A model generated the notes under the pieces. It saw only the letters and a list, made by a program, of their open reading frames with translations. It searched no databases and was not told the origin of the DNA. Both the position numbers and the translations under genes were made by a program. Below, one piece after another: positions 51,299 through 60,355 of a stretch of 64,000 nt of DNA (position 1 is the first letter of the stretch; each line of letters opens with the position of its first letter). Source of the DNA: Nitrobacteraceae bacterium AZCC 2146 (GTDB lineage Bacteria > Pseudomonadota > Alphaproteobacteria > Rhizobiales > Xanthobacteraceae); assembly GCA_036924855.1 (NCBI GenBank), contig JBAGRP010000001.1, positions 1,054,001 to 1,118,000 on the forward strand, written 5' to 3'.

Positions 51299-51760
51299 TC
51301 AGCCGCACACATACACGCTCCGCCATCGCCAACCGTGATAAGTCCGCACCCGGATAACGTCATAGCAGTCGTTGTAGTACGGATAGCCTGCGTAGGCGTA
51401 GGACGAACCGAACCCGATCGCAAACGGAGCGAAATTCCGGAAGTGGCGATTGTGGTGACCGAAGTGGCTGAAGCCTCGATTAGGCATTCCGGCGAAGCGT
51501 GCTCCACCGGGCATGGCAGTGAACCGGGTTGCGCCGATCCCGCCGCTGTGTAGACCGCCCATCGCCATACCACCGCCGTGGAAGCCACCGCCGTGAAAGC
51601 CACCACCTCCGTGAAAGCCACCACCACCGTGGAACCCGCCACCACCGCCACCACCACCGCCATGTCCGCCGCCGCCGCCGCGCGCGGAAGCATCCATCGG
51701 CACGGACGTCATGCCGATGGCCGCAACTGTTGCAAGTCCGATCAAGATTTTCCTGAGCAT
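51299..51760 (-). CDS. Secreted Gly/His-rich protein
   Basis: The 153-residue protein has a signal peptide (residues 1-26, LIGLATVAAIGMTSVPMDASA), then a low-complexity segment rich in Gly and His (FHGGGGFHGGGG repeats, about residues 28-66) and a C-terminal Tyr/Phe/His part (FGSSYAYAGYPYYNDCYDV, WRSVYVCG). Such proteins are common in Bradyrhizobium; the function is unknown, and metal binding by the His-rich part is only a guess. Confidence 0.7.
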   Translation of the reverse strand: MLRKILIGLATVAAIGMTSVPMDASARGGGGGHGGGGGGGGGFHGGGGFHGGGGFHGGGFHGGGMAMGGLHSGGIGATRFTAMPGGARFAGMPNRGFSHFGHHNRHFRNFAPFAIGFGSSYAYAGYPYYNDCYDVIRVRTYHGWRWRSVYVCG

Positions 51761-51857
51761 GGCACACTCCTGTCGCAGGTGTGGCCCCCAGTCATCAGAA
51801 CCCCGGTTGCCGCAAATAATTCCCCGTGATCGCCAGCACCATCAAACAGTTTGGCCA

Positions 51858-53072
51858 TCACTTGATCAGCGGGCAGCCGCCATCGGCGATCGGCCGGAAC
51901 GCCTTGTCGGCGGGGATCGTCGCGAGCAGCTTGTAATAGTCATACGGATATTTCGATTCCGCGGGCTTCTTGATCTCGAACAGGTAGACCGGATGGATCA
52001 CCCGGCCATCGGCGCGGATGGTGACGTCGCCGAACAATTTGTCCTTGCCCTTGAAGGTCTTCATTTGCGGCACGGCATCCTTGGCGTCATCGCTGCCTTT
52101 GGCGGCGACGGCGTTGAGGTACGCCAATGTGGAGGCATAGACGCCGGCCTGGTTGCCACTCGGCATCTTGCCGTTCATGCCCGGCCGCTGCGCGAAGCGC
52201 TTGGCGAAGGCGCGGGTATCGTCATCCATGTCCCAGTAGAAGGATTCCGTCAGCAGCAGGCCCTGCGCGGTCTTCAGCCCCATGCCATGGACGTCGTTGA
52301 TGAAGATCAGGAACGCCACCATCGTCTGCCCGCCCTCCTGCATGCCGAACTCGCCGGCCTGCTTCACCGCATTGATGGTGTCGGCGCCGGCGTTGGCGAG
52401 GCCGATCACCTTCGCTTTGGAGTTCTGCGCCTGCAGCAGCAGCGAGGCAAAGTCCGAGGTGCCGAGTGGATGTTTTGAGGAGCCCAGTACCTTGCCGCCG
52501 TTCTTGGTGATGTAGTTGGTGGCCTCGGCCTCGATGCCCTGCCCCAGTGCGTAGTTGACCGTGATGAAATACCAGTCGCTGCCGCCACGCTGCATCATCG
52601 CCGCCGCGGTGGTGTTGCCGGTAGCCCAGGCATCATTGACCCACTGGATGGTATTCGGCGAACAGTCCTTGCCGGTAAGATCGGAGCTGGCGGTCGACGA
52701 CGCCAGGAATGTCATTTTTGTATTGCGGGCGATGTTGTTGACGGACAGGCCGACGGACGAGTTCGGTACATCGACGATGGCATCGACCTTGTCGACGTCG
52801 AGCCATTTGCGCGCAATCGCCGAGCCGACATCGGCTTTGTTCTGGTGGTCGGCATAGACGATCTCGACCTTGATGTTCTTGCCGCCGCCGTTGAAATCCT
52901 CCGCGGCCATGCGTGCGGCTTCCACCGAGCCCATGCCGTTGGTGTCCTGGAACACGCCGGAGATGTCGTTGAGCACGCCGACGCGGACCACGTCGTCGGA
53001 AATTTCCGCCTGCGCCGCCCCCGCCAGCACGCAGGACGCCGCGGCCGCGAGATATGTCTTGAGACCCTTCAT
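51858..53072 (-). CDS. Periplasmic ligand-binding protein of a branched-chain-type ABC transporter
   Basis: The 404-residue Leu/Ile/Val-binding type protein has a signal peptide (residues 1-22, ending GAAQAE). It has VRVGVLNDISGVFQDTNGMGSVEAARMAAEDF and the two-lobed ligand-binding fold, with INAVKQAGEFGMQEGGQ. It is downstream of the ferredoxin and CYP199 genes on the same strand, so an aromatic acid related to the P450 substrate is a plausible ligand. No permease or ATPase genes are adjacent. Confidence 0.85.
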   Translation of the reverse strand: MKGLKTYLAAAASCVLAGAAQAEISDDVVRVGVLNDISGVFQDTNGMGSVEAARMAAEDFNGGGKNIKVEIVYADHQNKADVGSAIARKWLDVDKVDAIVDVPNSSVGLSVNNIARNTKMTFLASSTASSDLTGKDCSPNTIQWVNDAWATGNTTAAAMMQRGGSDWYFITVNYALGQGIEAEATNYITKNGGKVLGSSKHPLGTSDFASLLLQAQNSKAKVIGLANAGADTINAVKQAGEFGMQEGGQTMVAFLIFINDVHGMGLKTAQGLLLTESFYWDMDDDTRAFAKRFAQRPGMNGKMPSGNQAGVYASTLAYLNAVAAKGSDDAKDAVPQMKTFKGKDKLFGDVTIRADGRVIHPVYLFEIKKPAESKYPYDYYKLLATIPADKAFRPIADGGCPLIK

Positions 53073-53132
53073 CGTATTTCCCCCTCTGGATTTGATTGCG
53101 CGGCCCCGGACGTTGCCGGGCGCGTTGGCTGA

Positions 53133-53456
53133 CTACACCTGTCGTTCCGGCAGCCGCAGCACGAGACCGTCGAGCTCCCCGGTGATCTTGATCTGGCAGG
53201 ACAACCGGCTGTTCGGCAGCCGCTCGGCGGCAACGCCTTCCAGCAACTCATCCTCGTCATCACCGACGGGACTGAGCTTGCTCATCCAGTCCCCGTCTAC
53301 ATAGACGTGGCAGGTGGCGCAGACCGCGCCACCGCCGCATTCGCCGACGATGCCATCGATGCCATGCAGCAGCGCCGTATACATCGCACTGTCGCCGTCC
53401 TTGGCATCGACGCTCTCGGCGCGGCTGTCGGGGTGGATAAAGGTAATGCTTGGCAT
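53133..53456 (-). CDS. [2Fe-2S] ferredoxin, electron donor to the P450
   Basis: The 107-residue adrenodoxin/putidaredoxin-type ferredoxin has the cluster cysteines in GECGGGAVCATCHVYVD (C-x5-C-x2-C) and LSCQIK. It lies 10 bp after the CYP199-type gene, the same arrangement as palustrisredoxin next to CYP199A2 in Rhodopseudomonas palustris (recalled). It would pass electrons from a ferredoxin reductase, not encoded here, to the P450. Confidence 0.9.
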   Translation of the reverse strand: MPSITFIHPDSRAESVDAKDGDSAMYTALLHGIDGIVGECGGGAVCATCHVYVDGDWMSKLSPVGDDEDELLEGVAAERLPNSRLSCQIKITGELDGLVLRLPERQV

Positions 53457-53466
53457 GGCTGCTCGC

Positions 53467-54724
53467 TCAGGCTGGTGTAAGGGTAACCGGCAGGCTATCG
53501 AGCCCGCGCAGCGTGTTGTTGAAGCGACGCTTGACCTCGCCGGTGATGTCGATGGAGGCGACCTTGCGCGCCAATGCGGCGAGCATCACCTCGCCCTCCA
53601 GCCGCGCGACGAGCTGGCCGACGCACATGTGAATGCCGGAGCCGAAGCCGACATGGCCCGATGTCTTGCGGGTGATATCGTAGCGCTCGGGATCGGCCCA
53701 GCGCCGCGGGTCGCGGTTGGCGGCGCCGAGGAACATCAGAATCTTCTCGCCCTCGCCGATATGATAGCCGCCGATCTCGACATCTTTCGTGGTGGTCCGG
53801 AAGAAGGTCTGCACCGGGCTCTCGTAACGCACCGCCTCCTCGAAGGCATTGCGCGCCAGCGAGGGGTCGCTGCGCAGCCGCGCAAATTCCTCGGGATAGC
53901 GCGCGAGGCAATAGATCGCCGCGCCCAGGCCGTTGACGGTGGTGTCGATCCCCGCCGAGAGCAAGGAGCGCACCAGCATCGGCGCTTCCGCTGCGGTGAA
54001 TATCGCCTGAATCGACGCGGGCATGGATGCAGGCACCGAAGCCACCGGGCGCGAGATTGTCGCGCTGGCATTGCTCCTGCACATAGGCCTGATGCGGCGC
54101 CGAGCGCTCGATCGCATTCTGACGCAATTCGTTCGGCGGCCCGAAAGCATTGAAGACGAGACCGGCATAGGGCAGCAGGTGCTCGCGGCCCTCCTGCTTC
54201 AGCCCGACCGCATCGGGAAACACCGAGAGCGGATAGGCCTCGGCGAGATCCGTCACCGCGTCAAAACTTCGCTTCGCGAGCAGTTCATCGACCTTGGCCT
54301 CGGCCGCGGCGGCGAAGCGATCCCGGATCTGCTTCATCACGGCCGGCGACAGCACCTTGTTGAGCACCGCGCGCGTCCTTGTATGCGCCGGCGGATCGGC
54401 CTCGAGGATGAGGCTCGGCGGCCGCCACGGCTTTTCCTTGGCGAAATCGCTCAGGCCCACACCGCGGCTGGAACAGAAGGTCTGGGGATCGTTGAGCACC
54501 GCAGTGACTTCGGCATAGCGCGCCACCGCATAGACATTCCATTTGTCGAGATGCACCACCGGCCCCGCCTCGCGCAGCACTTCATTGGTCGGATGCGGAT
54601 CCTCGAAAAACGAGATCGCGAACGGATCGACGTCGAGGCCGGGGATGCGGAGGAGTGCGCCGCCGTCCACCCCTTGCACGCCGGCGGATTCAGCGGCGCT
54701 GTGTACGATGCCTGTCGTATTCAT
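53467..54724 (-). pseudogene. CYP199-type cytochrome P450, interrupted by a 1-bp insertion
   Basis: CYP199 enzymes oxidise para-substituted benzoates such as 4-methoxybenzoate. The first frame gives MNTTGIVH..., LREAGPVVHLDKWNVYAVARYAEV, KPWRPPSLILEADPPAHTRTRAVL, and up to GGFGACIHARVDSGDI. The second gives TAAEAPMLVRSLLSAGIDTTV (I helix), EEAVRYES (ExxR) and FGSGIHMCVGQL (heme Cys). Deleting one base in the AA at 53999-54000 joins them as GDITAAEAP and gives a 418-residue protein. Either a sequence error or a genuine lesion. Confidence 0.88.
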
Positions 54725-54829
54725 CCGGGCCTCCCAAAAAGTTTGTTGTTGTAAAGTCGCGCGCGGTGTTTCTATTTCTCGACCTTGTATTGAATTATTC
54801 GATCATCGCAGGCTGGGACTGGGCAACGC

Positions 54830-55327
54830 ATGAGCAAGAACGGCACCACTGCAAAAGCCAGAAGCGCGAAACCCGGTCCGACGCTCGACCTCGAACGTTA
54901 CGTTCCGGCCTTTGTCACCTTCATCGCCAACAAGCTGTCGCGTAATGCCACGGCCTTCTATCAAAAGAAGTTCGGCGTGAACGTCACCGAATGGCGGATC
55001 ATGTCGCTGCTGGCGATCGAGCCCGGCATTCCCGCGTCGCGGATCTGCCACGTCATCGGCTTCGACAAAGGCCCGGTGAGCCGGACCCTGACGCTGCTGC
55101 AAGACCGCGGTCTCGTCGCAATCAAGACCGATCCCAATGACGGCCGCAGCCATTCGATCTCGCTGACGGTCAAGGGCCGCGCCACCCATGACGCCGTCCT
55201 CGTCACCGCGCTGGAACGCGAACGCCGGCTGCTGGCCTGTCTGGAAAAGGACGAGCGCGAAGTGCTGATCGACCTGCTGCGGCGGATTCACAGCAATCTC
55301 GACGCGGTCACCGATCAGACGGATTGA
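54830..55327 (+). CDS. MarR-family regulator of the CYP199 operon
   Basis: The 165-residue protein has a MarR winged HTH with VTEWRIMSLLAIEPGIPASRICHVIGFDKGPVSRTLTLLQDRGLV and the wing KTDPNDGRSHSISLTVKGR. It starts at ATG 54830, divergent from the P450 gene with 105 bp between starts. It is a likely local regulator responding to an aromatic acid, by analogy to MarR regulators of aromatic pathways. Confidence 0.88.
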   Translation: MSKNGTTAKARSAKPGPTLDLERYVPAFVTFIANKLSRNATAFYQKKFGVNVTEWRIMSLLAIEPGIPASRICHVIGFDKGPVSRTLTLLQDRGLVAIKTDPNDGRSHSISLTVKGRATHDAVLVTALERERRLLACLEKDEREVLIDLLRRIHSNLDAVTDQTD

Positions 55328-55481
55328 ACTGATTTCAGGATGGCGTGCCGGCCGCGAGACAGCCGCGCGCGCATCGCAAAGCCCTGTCCCGCTTTGGCGG
55401 TCCATCATCGTCTTCTCCCTGCGGGGCGCGGCAGTTGACTGCTCTCCGAGGCGCCCTCTTTGGAAAGGCTCTCACAGATTA

Positions 55482-55495
55482 GTTGCCTAGGCAAC
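55482..55495. promoter_or_regulatory. Perfect 14-bp palindrome GTTGCCTAGGCAAC
   Basis: This perfect palindrome is followed by a run of seven A and lies between the 3' ends of the MarR gene and the LysR gene. It is not positioned as a terminator for either, since the A-run is on the wrong side. It looks like an operator of the MarR/TetR kind, in an unusual place. Confidence 0.45.
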
Positions 55496-55551
55496 AAAAA
55501 AATCTGAGCGAGTTGCCGTACGAAGGGACGCGATGTCGTGGACGTCTTCCT

Positions 55552-56430
55552 TCAGATCCGGAACGATGACAGCAACGCCTTCTCCGCCTGACTGGCATAC
55601 CGCTCCTTGTGCCGCAGCACGAAAAACGAGCGCCGCGGCAGATCGAATCTGATCTTGTGCAGCGACTTCGTTGCCAGCGATTGCGCCACGACCAGATCCG
55701 AAATCGCCGTCGCACAGTCGCCGGCTTCCACCGCGGCGCGCACCGCCTCGTTGGACGGCAGCTCCAGCGCGATGCGAAGATCGGAAAATTTCACGCCGAT
55801 TTTTCTAAGCGCGGCCTCGAACATCGACCGCGTCCCCGAGCCCTTCTCGCGCAATATCCACGCGGTCGAAATCAAATCCTTTGCTGCGATGTGCGTGCGC
55901 GCCGCCCATGGATGGGTACCGGCGACGACGATCACCAGCGTGTCGCCCTCGAGCTTGCGGATCGTCAGCAGGGCATCGTCGACATCGCCTTCGACGAAGC
56001 CGAGATCGGCGCTGCCCTCGCGAACCGACTGCGCGACCTGTTCGGTGTTGGCGATAGTAACATGGAGATCGATGCCGGGATGCGCCCTGCGAAACGTTTG
56101 AATACGCGACGGCAGCCAGTAGTTCGCCACCGTCTGGCTCGCCGCGATCGTCAGGGTGCCGCGCTTCAATCCGGCGAGATCGTTGAGCACCTGCGCCGCC
56201 GCCCTGGCGCGCGCCACGACGCCGCGGGCTTCCACCAGAAAATCCTGGCCGATCCGGGTCAGCACGATGCCGCGGCCGATCCGGTCGAACAGCTTGATGC
56301 CGTAGCGCGCCTCGAGCGCCGCGATGGCGGCGCTGGTCGCGGATTGCGTCAGGTTCAGCTCCGCCGCGGCCTGCGTCACATGCTGCTTCTCGGCGACCGC
56401 GATGAAGATGCGAAGCTGTTCGAGAGTCAT
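55552..56430 (-). CDS. LysR-family regulator downstream of yeiH
   Basis: The 292-residue protein has a winged HTH (MTLEQLRIFIAVAEKQHVTQAAAELNLTQSATSAAIAALEAR) and a CysB-like effector domain (VANYWLPSRIQTFRRAHPGIDL...FVEGDVDDALL). It starts 6 bp after the yeiH stop, on the same strand, so it is co-transcribed rather than divergent. It may regulate yeiH. The effector is unknown. Confidence 0.88.
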   Translation of the reverse strand: MTLEQLRIFIAVAEKQHVTQAAAELNLTQSATSAAIAALEARYGIKLFDRIGRGIVLTRIGQDFLVEARGVVARARAAAQVLNDLAGLKRGTLTIAASQTVANYWLPSRIQTFRRAHPGIDLHVTIANTEQVAQSVREGSADLGFVEGDVDDALLTIRKLEGDTLVIVVAGTHPWAARTHIAAKDLISTAWILREKGSGTRSMFEAALRKIGVKFSDLRIALELPSNEAVRAAVEAGDCATAISDLVVAQSLATKSLHKIRFDLPRRSFFVLRHKERYASQAEKALLSSFRI

Positions 56431-56436
56431 TCAGGT

Positions 56437-57516
56437 CTACCCCATCAGTTTGATCAGCGTCAGGCTGAAGCCGGCGATGAACAGGAAAGCCAGCGCGCCC
56501 AGCAAAGCCGGCCGAAAGCCTTTGGCGGTGAGCTTGCGGATATCGGTCTCCAGTCCCATCGCCGCTAATGCGACCGACAGCAGAAACGTGGTCAGCGCCA
56601 CGATCCAGATTTTTGCGCCGGCGGGAATGGCGACCACGCTGTTGACTCCGACCAGCGCCACGAAGCCGAGCACAAACCATGGCACCGGCGGCCGCGCCGT
56701 TGAAGCGGTTGCCTCCAGATTGCTGCGCCTGGCGGTGCGCGCGGCCATCAGCCCGAGCGCGATGACCATCGGCGCCAGCAGCATCACGCGTGACAGTTTG
56801 GCGATGGTACCGAACTCGCCGGCCTGCTGGCCGTCCTGGAACGCCGCGGCGACCACCTGCGCGATCTCGTGGATCGACGCGCCGGTCCATAGCCCGAAGG
56901 CGTGCGGATCAAGCTGCAGCAGCCCCGGCAGCAGAGGATAGACGAACATTGCCACCGAGCCGAATACGGTGACGCAAGCCACGGCGTAAGCAACATCTTC
57001 GTCGGGCGCGTCGGTCACTGTGTTGGTGGCAATGACAGCCGACGCACCACAGATCGACGTCCCCGCCGCGATCAGTTGCGCCAGTTTGCGCTCGACGCCG
57101 AGCCACTTGCCCATCCAGACCGTAAACGCAAACGTCGCCAGCAAGGTCGCTGCGATGATGCCGATGCCGCGGCCACCGACCGCGATCACCTGGCTCGCCG
57201 TCAATTGCAGGCCGAGCAGGATGATGGCGATCCGCAGCAGCCGGCGCAGGCTGAAGGTCACGCCCGGTTTGGCCCACACCGGCGTCCTCGCCCAATTGTG
57301 AAACGCGATCCCGATCACGATGGCGAGGATCATCGGACTCACATTCGCCATCCCCGGCAATTCCCGGATCGCGAAGGCCAGTGCGGCGATGAGCGATGTC
57401 AGACCCAGGCCCGGTAGAATGTCGATGGCAGCGGACGCGAAGGTCTTGTTGCTTTCAGTGGGAGCAAGTCCGGGCACCGCCGGTTCGATGGCCTCGCGGG
57501 TCGCGATGATTGTCAT
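56437..57516 (-). CDS. YeiH-family putative sulfate exporter
   Basis: The 359-residue integral membrane protein has about ten helices and the family segments [37 protein letters not shown], and [14 protein letters not shown]. YeiH proteins are proposed anion (sulfate or sulfonate-related) exporters. It is followed by a LysR gene 6 bp downstream. The 230-bp region upstream contains no further gene I can support. Confidence 0.85.
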   Translation of the reverse strand: MTIIATREAIEPAVPGLAPTESNKTFASAAIDILPGLGLTSLIAALAFAIRELPGMANVSPMILAIVIGIAFHNWARTPVWAKPGVTFSLRRLLRIAIILLGLQLTASQVIAVGGRGIGIIAATLLATFAFTVWMGKWLGVERKLAQLIAAGTSICGASAVIATNTVTDAPDEDVAYAVACVTVFGSVAMFVYPLLPGLLQLDPHAFGLWTGASIHEIAQVVAAAFQDGQQAGEFGTIAKLSRVMLLAPMVIALGLMAARTARRSNLEATASTARPPVPWFVLGFVALVGVNSVVAIPAGAKIWIVALTTFLLSVALAAMGLETDIRKLTAKGFRPALLGALAFLFIAGFSLTLIKLMG

Positions 57517-57746
57517 GAGCTGGCTCCGTTGACGTCGAGCCCAGTATCAGCCGCGAAGTTCCATCAATCCAACAGATTACAATCGTCAATTCAATCGATT
57601 TTATCACTCAATTGATCCGCTCGAATAACTGCTCGATCCGAGGCCGCAAGCGAGCGGCGCCGAACAACACGGCCGCGTCGAGCGCCCGCGGCACGCCGGG
57701 TCAAAGCGTCGAAGGATGGTGTTCAGACATCATCTGTATCACCCGC

Positions 57747-58463
57747 TTACGGTCGGGAGATCCGTCCGAACGCGATGCTGGTGGTGACGCCGAGCAGTGT
57801 CCAGAACAGCAGGCTGGTGAGCGTCACCACCACGATAAAATGGTGCGACAGCGCCGCTGGAACCTCGCTGTGGAATTCCGGCGCCAGCGGCGCGCCGATC
57901 AGATGCGGCAGCGCGATCAGGCCGAGGCCGAGCACCGCGGCCCAGGCCGCCGGCCGGAACGCCAGCAGGCACAGCCCGATGGCCGTCGCCGCGGCGGTGG
58001 CGATCCACCAGGTCTGCCGCGCCGCCAGTTCGGCCACCGGCATGCCCGGCAATTCCGGCGGCAGGCCGAGGCCCGGCGCAGCTGTGAATACAACAAACCC
58101 GCCAAGCCCCCAGAGCAGGCCTTCCCGCCAGGTCACCGGCTGGCCCCGGATCGCATAGATTCCGGTGAGCAGCAGCGCGAAGCCGATGGCCGTCAGGATA
58201 TTGGCGCCGACGGTGAAGGCGTTGCGCTGAAAGCCGTCTTCGGGCTCCCATTCGCTGTCATGGCTATGGCCGGCATCATGGTCGTGAGCAGCGCCGGCAT
58301 GCTCATGCGCGGCCGAGGGCTTCGGCGCTTCCGCCTTGCGCTCGTAGACTTCGCTTTTCTGGATCAGCGGCACCGTTCCAAAGAACTGCGCGACGGAAAT
58401 GATGGCACCGACGATCAGGCCGGCAAGCGCGGCGGAAAAGACAATCGACCTGAAGATGGGCAT
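57747..58463 (-). CDS. cbtA: Cobalt transporter subunit CbtA
   Basis: CbtA is the membrane component of a predicted cobalt uptake system. The 238-residue protein has about six helices, with a His-rich loop after the first (HEHAGAAHDHDAGHSHDSEW), as expected of a metal transporter. It follows cbtB by 6 bp. No cobalamin riboswitch is apparent upstream. Metal specificity is inferred from the family. Confidence 0.88.
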   Translation of the reverse strand: MPIFRSIVFSAALAGLIVGAIISVAQFFGTVPLIQKSEVYERKAEAPKPSAAHEHAGAAHDHDAGHSHDSEWEPEDGFQRNAFTVGANILTAIGFALLLTGIYAIRGQPVTWREGLLWGLGGFVVFTAAPGLGLPPELPGMPVAELAARQTWWIATAAATAIGLCLLAFRPAAWAAVLGLGLIALPHLIGAPLAPEFHSEVPAALSHHFIVVVTLTSLLFWTLLGVTTSIAFGRISRP

Positions 58464-58469
58464 CTGTCG

Positions 58470-58652
58470 TCAGTGACAGGGAAACGCATTAGCGTGGCGG
58501 ACATCGTGGGCGGCGTTATGCACGGCGCTGATGTGCGAGAAGCCGACCACACCGACGACGAACAGGCCAAGGGCCATCGCCAGCACGGCTTGAACCACCG
58601 CGCTCGAACCGGCGGCGACTGCGGGCAGATGGGCGGTCTGGGAATGTTGCAT
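58470..58652 (-). CDS. cbtB: Cobalt transporter subunit CbtB
   Basis: The 60-residue single-helix protein has AMALGLFVVGVVGFSHISAVHNAAHDVRHANAFPCH, ending in the His-rich C-terminal signature (HNAAHDxRH...PCH) diagnostic for CbtB. I chose the ATG at 58652, preceded by GAGGATCGAC; an in-frame ATG at 58676 lacks a good site. It precedes cbtA by 6 bp, and a small hypothetical gene lies upstream. Confidence 0.85.
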   Translation of the reverse strand: MQHSQTAHLPAVAAGSSAVVQAVLAMALGLFVVGVVGFSHISAVHNAAHDVRHANAFPCH

Positions 58653-58707
58653 GTCGATCCTCGTCAAGATGGCCATGGTTTAGCCGAGAACGAATGCCGG
58701 CGCGACC

Positions 58708-58980
58708 CTAATTTTGCAATTGCCGGCTCACATCCCGGCTGGTGAGGTGAAAGTTCGCGCTCGCCGCGACCCTGGCCCGCAGCATCTTTGCGTGCGCGGC
58801 GGCCTGGAAGGCCCCTTCGTGGGCCTTAAAAAATTCTTCGCATTGGTGTGGCGACGGCATGGCCCGCATCAGCGTCCGGAACGCGCGACGGTGTACCATG
58901 CAGACGCCCTGATGACCGTCCGGCCGAAACGCCAGCGCGTCGAGGTCGTCGCGCCAGGTCGGGGATTTGGTGTGGGGCAT
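58708..58980 (-). CDS. Small conserved hypothetical protein upstream of cbtB
   Basis: The 90-residue soluble protein has no signal peptide or membrane helix. It has DALAFRPDGHQGVCMVHRRAFRTLM, CEEFFKAHEGAFQAAAHAKML and NFHLTSRDVSRQL. It looks coding (consistent codon bias, no low complexity) and lies 55 bp upstream of cbtB on the same strand. I recall similar proteins in Bradyrhizobiaceae, but not a named family. Confidence 0.6.
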   Translation of the reverse strand: MPHTKSPTWRDDLDALAFRPDGHQGVCMVHRRAFRTLMRAMPSPHQCEEFFKAHEGAFQAAAHAKMLRARVAASANFHLTSRDVSRQLQN

Positions 58981-59151
58981 CAGTTTGGCTTCTGCACTGC
59001 CCGCAGGGCGCCTGCCGGTGCTTGCAGTCTAGCAAGGATGACCGGCATGCCAAAGCGGCTGTCCACAGCACGCACGGCTCATCGATCCGACGCTGGAAGC
59101 TTTACACCAGCCTTCATTGCCCGCCTCCCGCGCCTCCGCTAAACCAGCCGC

Positions 59152-59790
59152 ATGTCCCGATCTCGCCTCTCCCCCAACTCGGCCGCTGCGCTGCTATTCG
59201 ATATTGGCCGCGTCGTGATTGATTTCGACATAGAGCGAACGCTCGCTGCATGGGCCGGTCATGCCGGCTGCGCGCCGGCTGACCTCGTCGCGCGATTTGT
59301 TCGCGACGACACCTTTTGGCGTTACGAAACAGGCGCTATCTCGGACGACGAATTCTTCGCGATCCTTCGAACTTCACTGGGGATCGAGATTTCCGATGCG
59401 CAGCTTCTCGACGGCTGGAACGCCACCTTCATCGGCGAGATGCCCGGCATCGCGCCGCTGCTGGCACAGGCCGCAGAACGCCTCCCGCTCTACGCTTTCT
59501 CCAACACCAACCGCGCCCATGTCGCGCATTTTTCGCAACACTATGCCGAGGTGCTCGGCCATTTCGGCAAGATTTTTCTATCCTCGACGATCGGGCTCCG
59601 GAAACCCCATGCGGAGGCCTATGACCATGTGGTGAAGGCGATCGGCGTTCCCGCAGAGTGCATCGTGTTCTTCGACGACCTCGCCGAGAACATCGAAGGT
59701 GCACGCGCCTGCGGGCTTACCGCGGTTCACGTCACGTCGTCGGATGATGTGGCCGATGCGCTTGCCGCACTCGGGCTGATCGCCAGCTGA
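59152..59790 (+). CDS. HAD-superfamily hydrolase
   Basis: The 212-residue phosphatase-like protein has motif I in LLFDIGRVVIDFD (Asp-x-Gly-x-Val variant; the usual second Asp is replaced by Gly-Arg), motif II in LYAFSNTNRAHVAHF, and motif IV in CIVFFDDLAENIEGARACGL, with a lysine in SSTIGLRKPHAEAY. This resembles the YihX/epoxide-hydrolase N-terminal type. Substrate unknown. Confidence 0.82.
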   Translation: MSRSRLSPNSAAALLFDIGRVVIDFDIERTLAAWAGHAGCAPADLVARFVRDDTFWRYETGAISDDEFFAILRTSLGIEISDAQLLDGWNATFIGEMPGIAPLLAQAAERLPLYAFSNTNRAHVAHFSQHYAEVLGHFGKIFLSSTIGLRKPHAEAYDHVVKAIGVPAECIVFFDDLAENIEGARACGLTAVHVTSSDDVADALAALGLIAS

Positions 59791-59808
59791 ACATAGCGCG
59801 CAGCCGCG

Positions 59809-60159
59809 TCAGGACAGGCGTGGTTGCCGAACCACCTTTGCAAACATCCACGCTGCGCCGACGCCGGCCACCGCGCCGACGATCTTGGCGATCGCGTCGA
59901 AGAAGCGCGGGTCGCGATCAGGCCGCACGAATTGCAGCAGCTCCAGCGCAATGGCGGCCGCGATCAGCCAGAGCAGCACCACCAGCAGATGGCGCGGGAA
60001 TGCCAGGCCGAGCAAAAGGCCCAGCACGGCGAAGGCAAAGACGCGGTCCAGCGACGGATACGGAAACAGATGCGGCCGCAATCCGACCGTCGCCAGCGTC
60101 ACGATGCCAATGCCGGCGATGCAGAGGAAAACCAGCGCGACGAGCAGTTTTTGGGTCAT
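59809..60159 (-). CDS. VanZ-like small membrane protein
   Basis: The 116-residue protein has four hydrophobic segments and the pattern PYPSLDRVFAFAVLGLLLGLAF and IALELLQFVRPDRDPRFFDAIAKIVGAVAGVGAA that resembles VanZ-family proteins (E-x-x-Q-x-x-x-P-x-R). It is divergent from moeA, with 196 bp between. Function unknown. Confidence 0.7.
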   Translation of the reverse strand: MTQKLLVALVFLCIAGIGIVTLATVGLRPHLFPYPSLDRVFAFAVLGLLLGLAFPRHLLVVLLWLIAAAIALELLQFVRPDRDPRFFDAIAKIVGAVAGVGAAWMFAKVVRQPRLS

Positions 60160-60355
60160 GCCCGGAACCTAGTCGAAGACGGCGACGAAGCAAATGATGC
60201 GCCGGCAGGCGCGACTCACAAGGTAAACGGAAGCTGTTGGTGCCGGACCACAGGCGATCCGGGTTTTGCCTCCGCTCCCCTGCTGCGATATGAACGACGC
60301 CTGATTTGGTCGCCGGCTCGCCGCTTCGGCGCGTCACCGGCGTGGAGAAGTCTCG

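Noticed and set aside
51590..51700. Short tandem repeats resembling a CRISPR or minisatellite
   Set aside because: They encode FHGGGG repeats in the Gly/His-rich secreted protein; no spacer structure.
55482..55502. Palindrome plus A-run as an intrinsic terminator
   Set aside because: The A-run follows the stem on the plus strand and the T-run precedes it on the minus strand, so neither orientation gives stem then U-tract.
57605..57733. Small minus-strand frame MMSEHHPSTL, in-frame TGA, then PGVPRALDAAVLFGAARL
   Set aside because: The in-frame stop and lack of any family match leave no support for a gene, pseudogene or selenoprotein. It fills part of the 230-bp gap upstream of yeiH.
58653..59151. 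Cobalamin riboswitch expected before cbtAB
   Set aside because: No B12-box-like sequence was visible on the transcribed strand.
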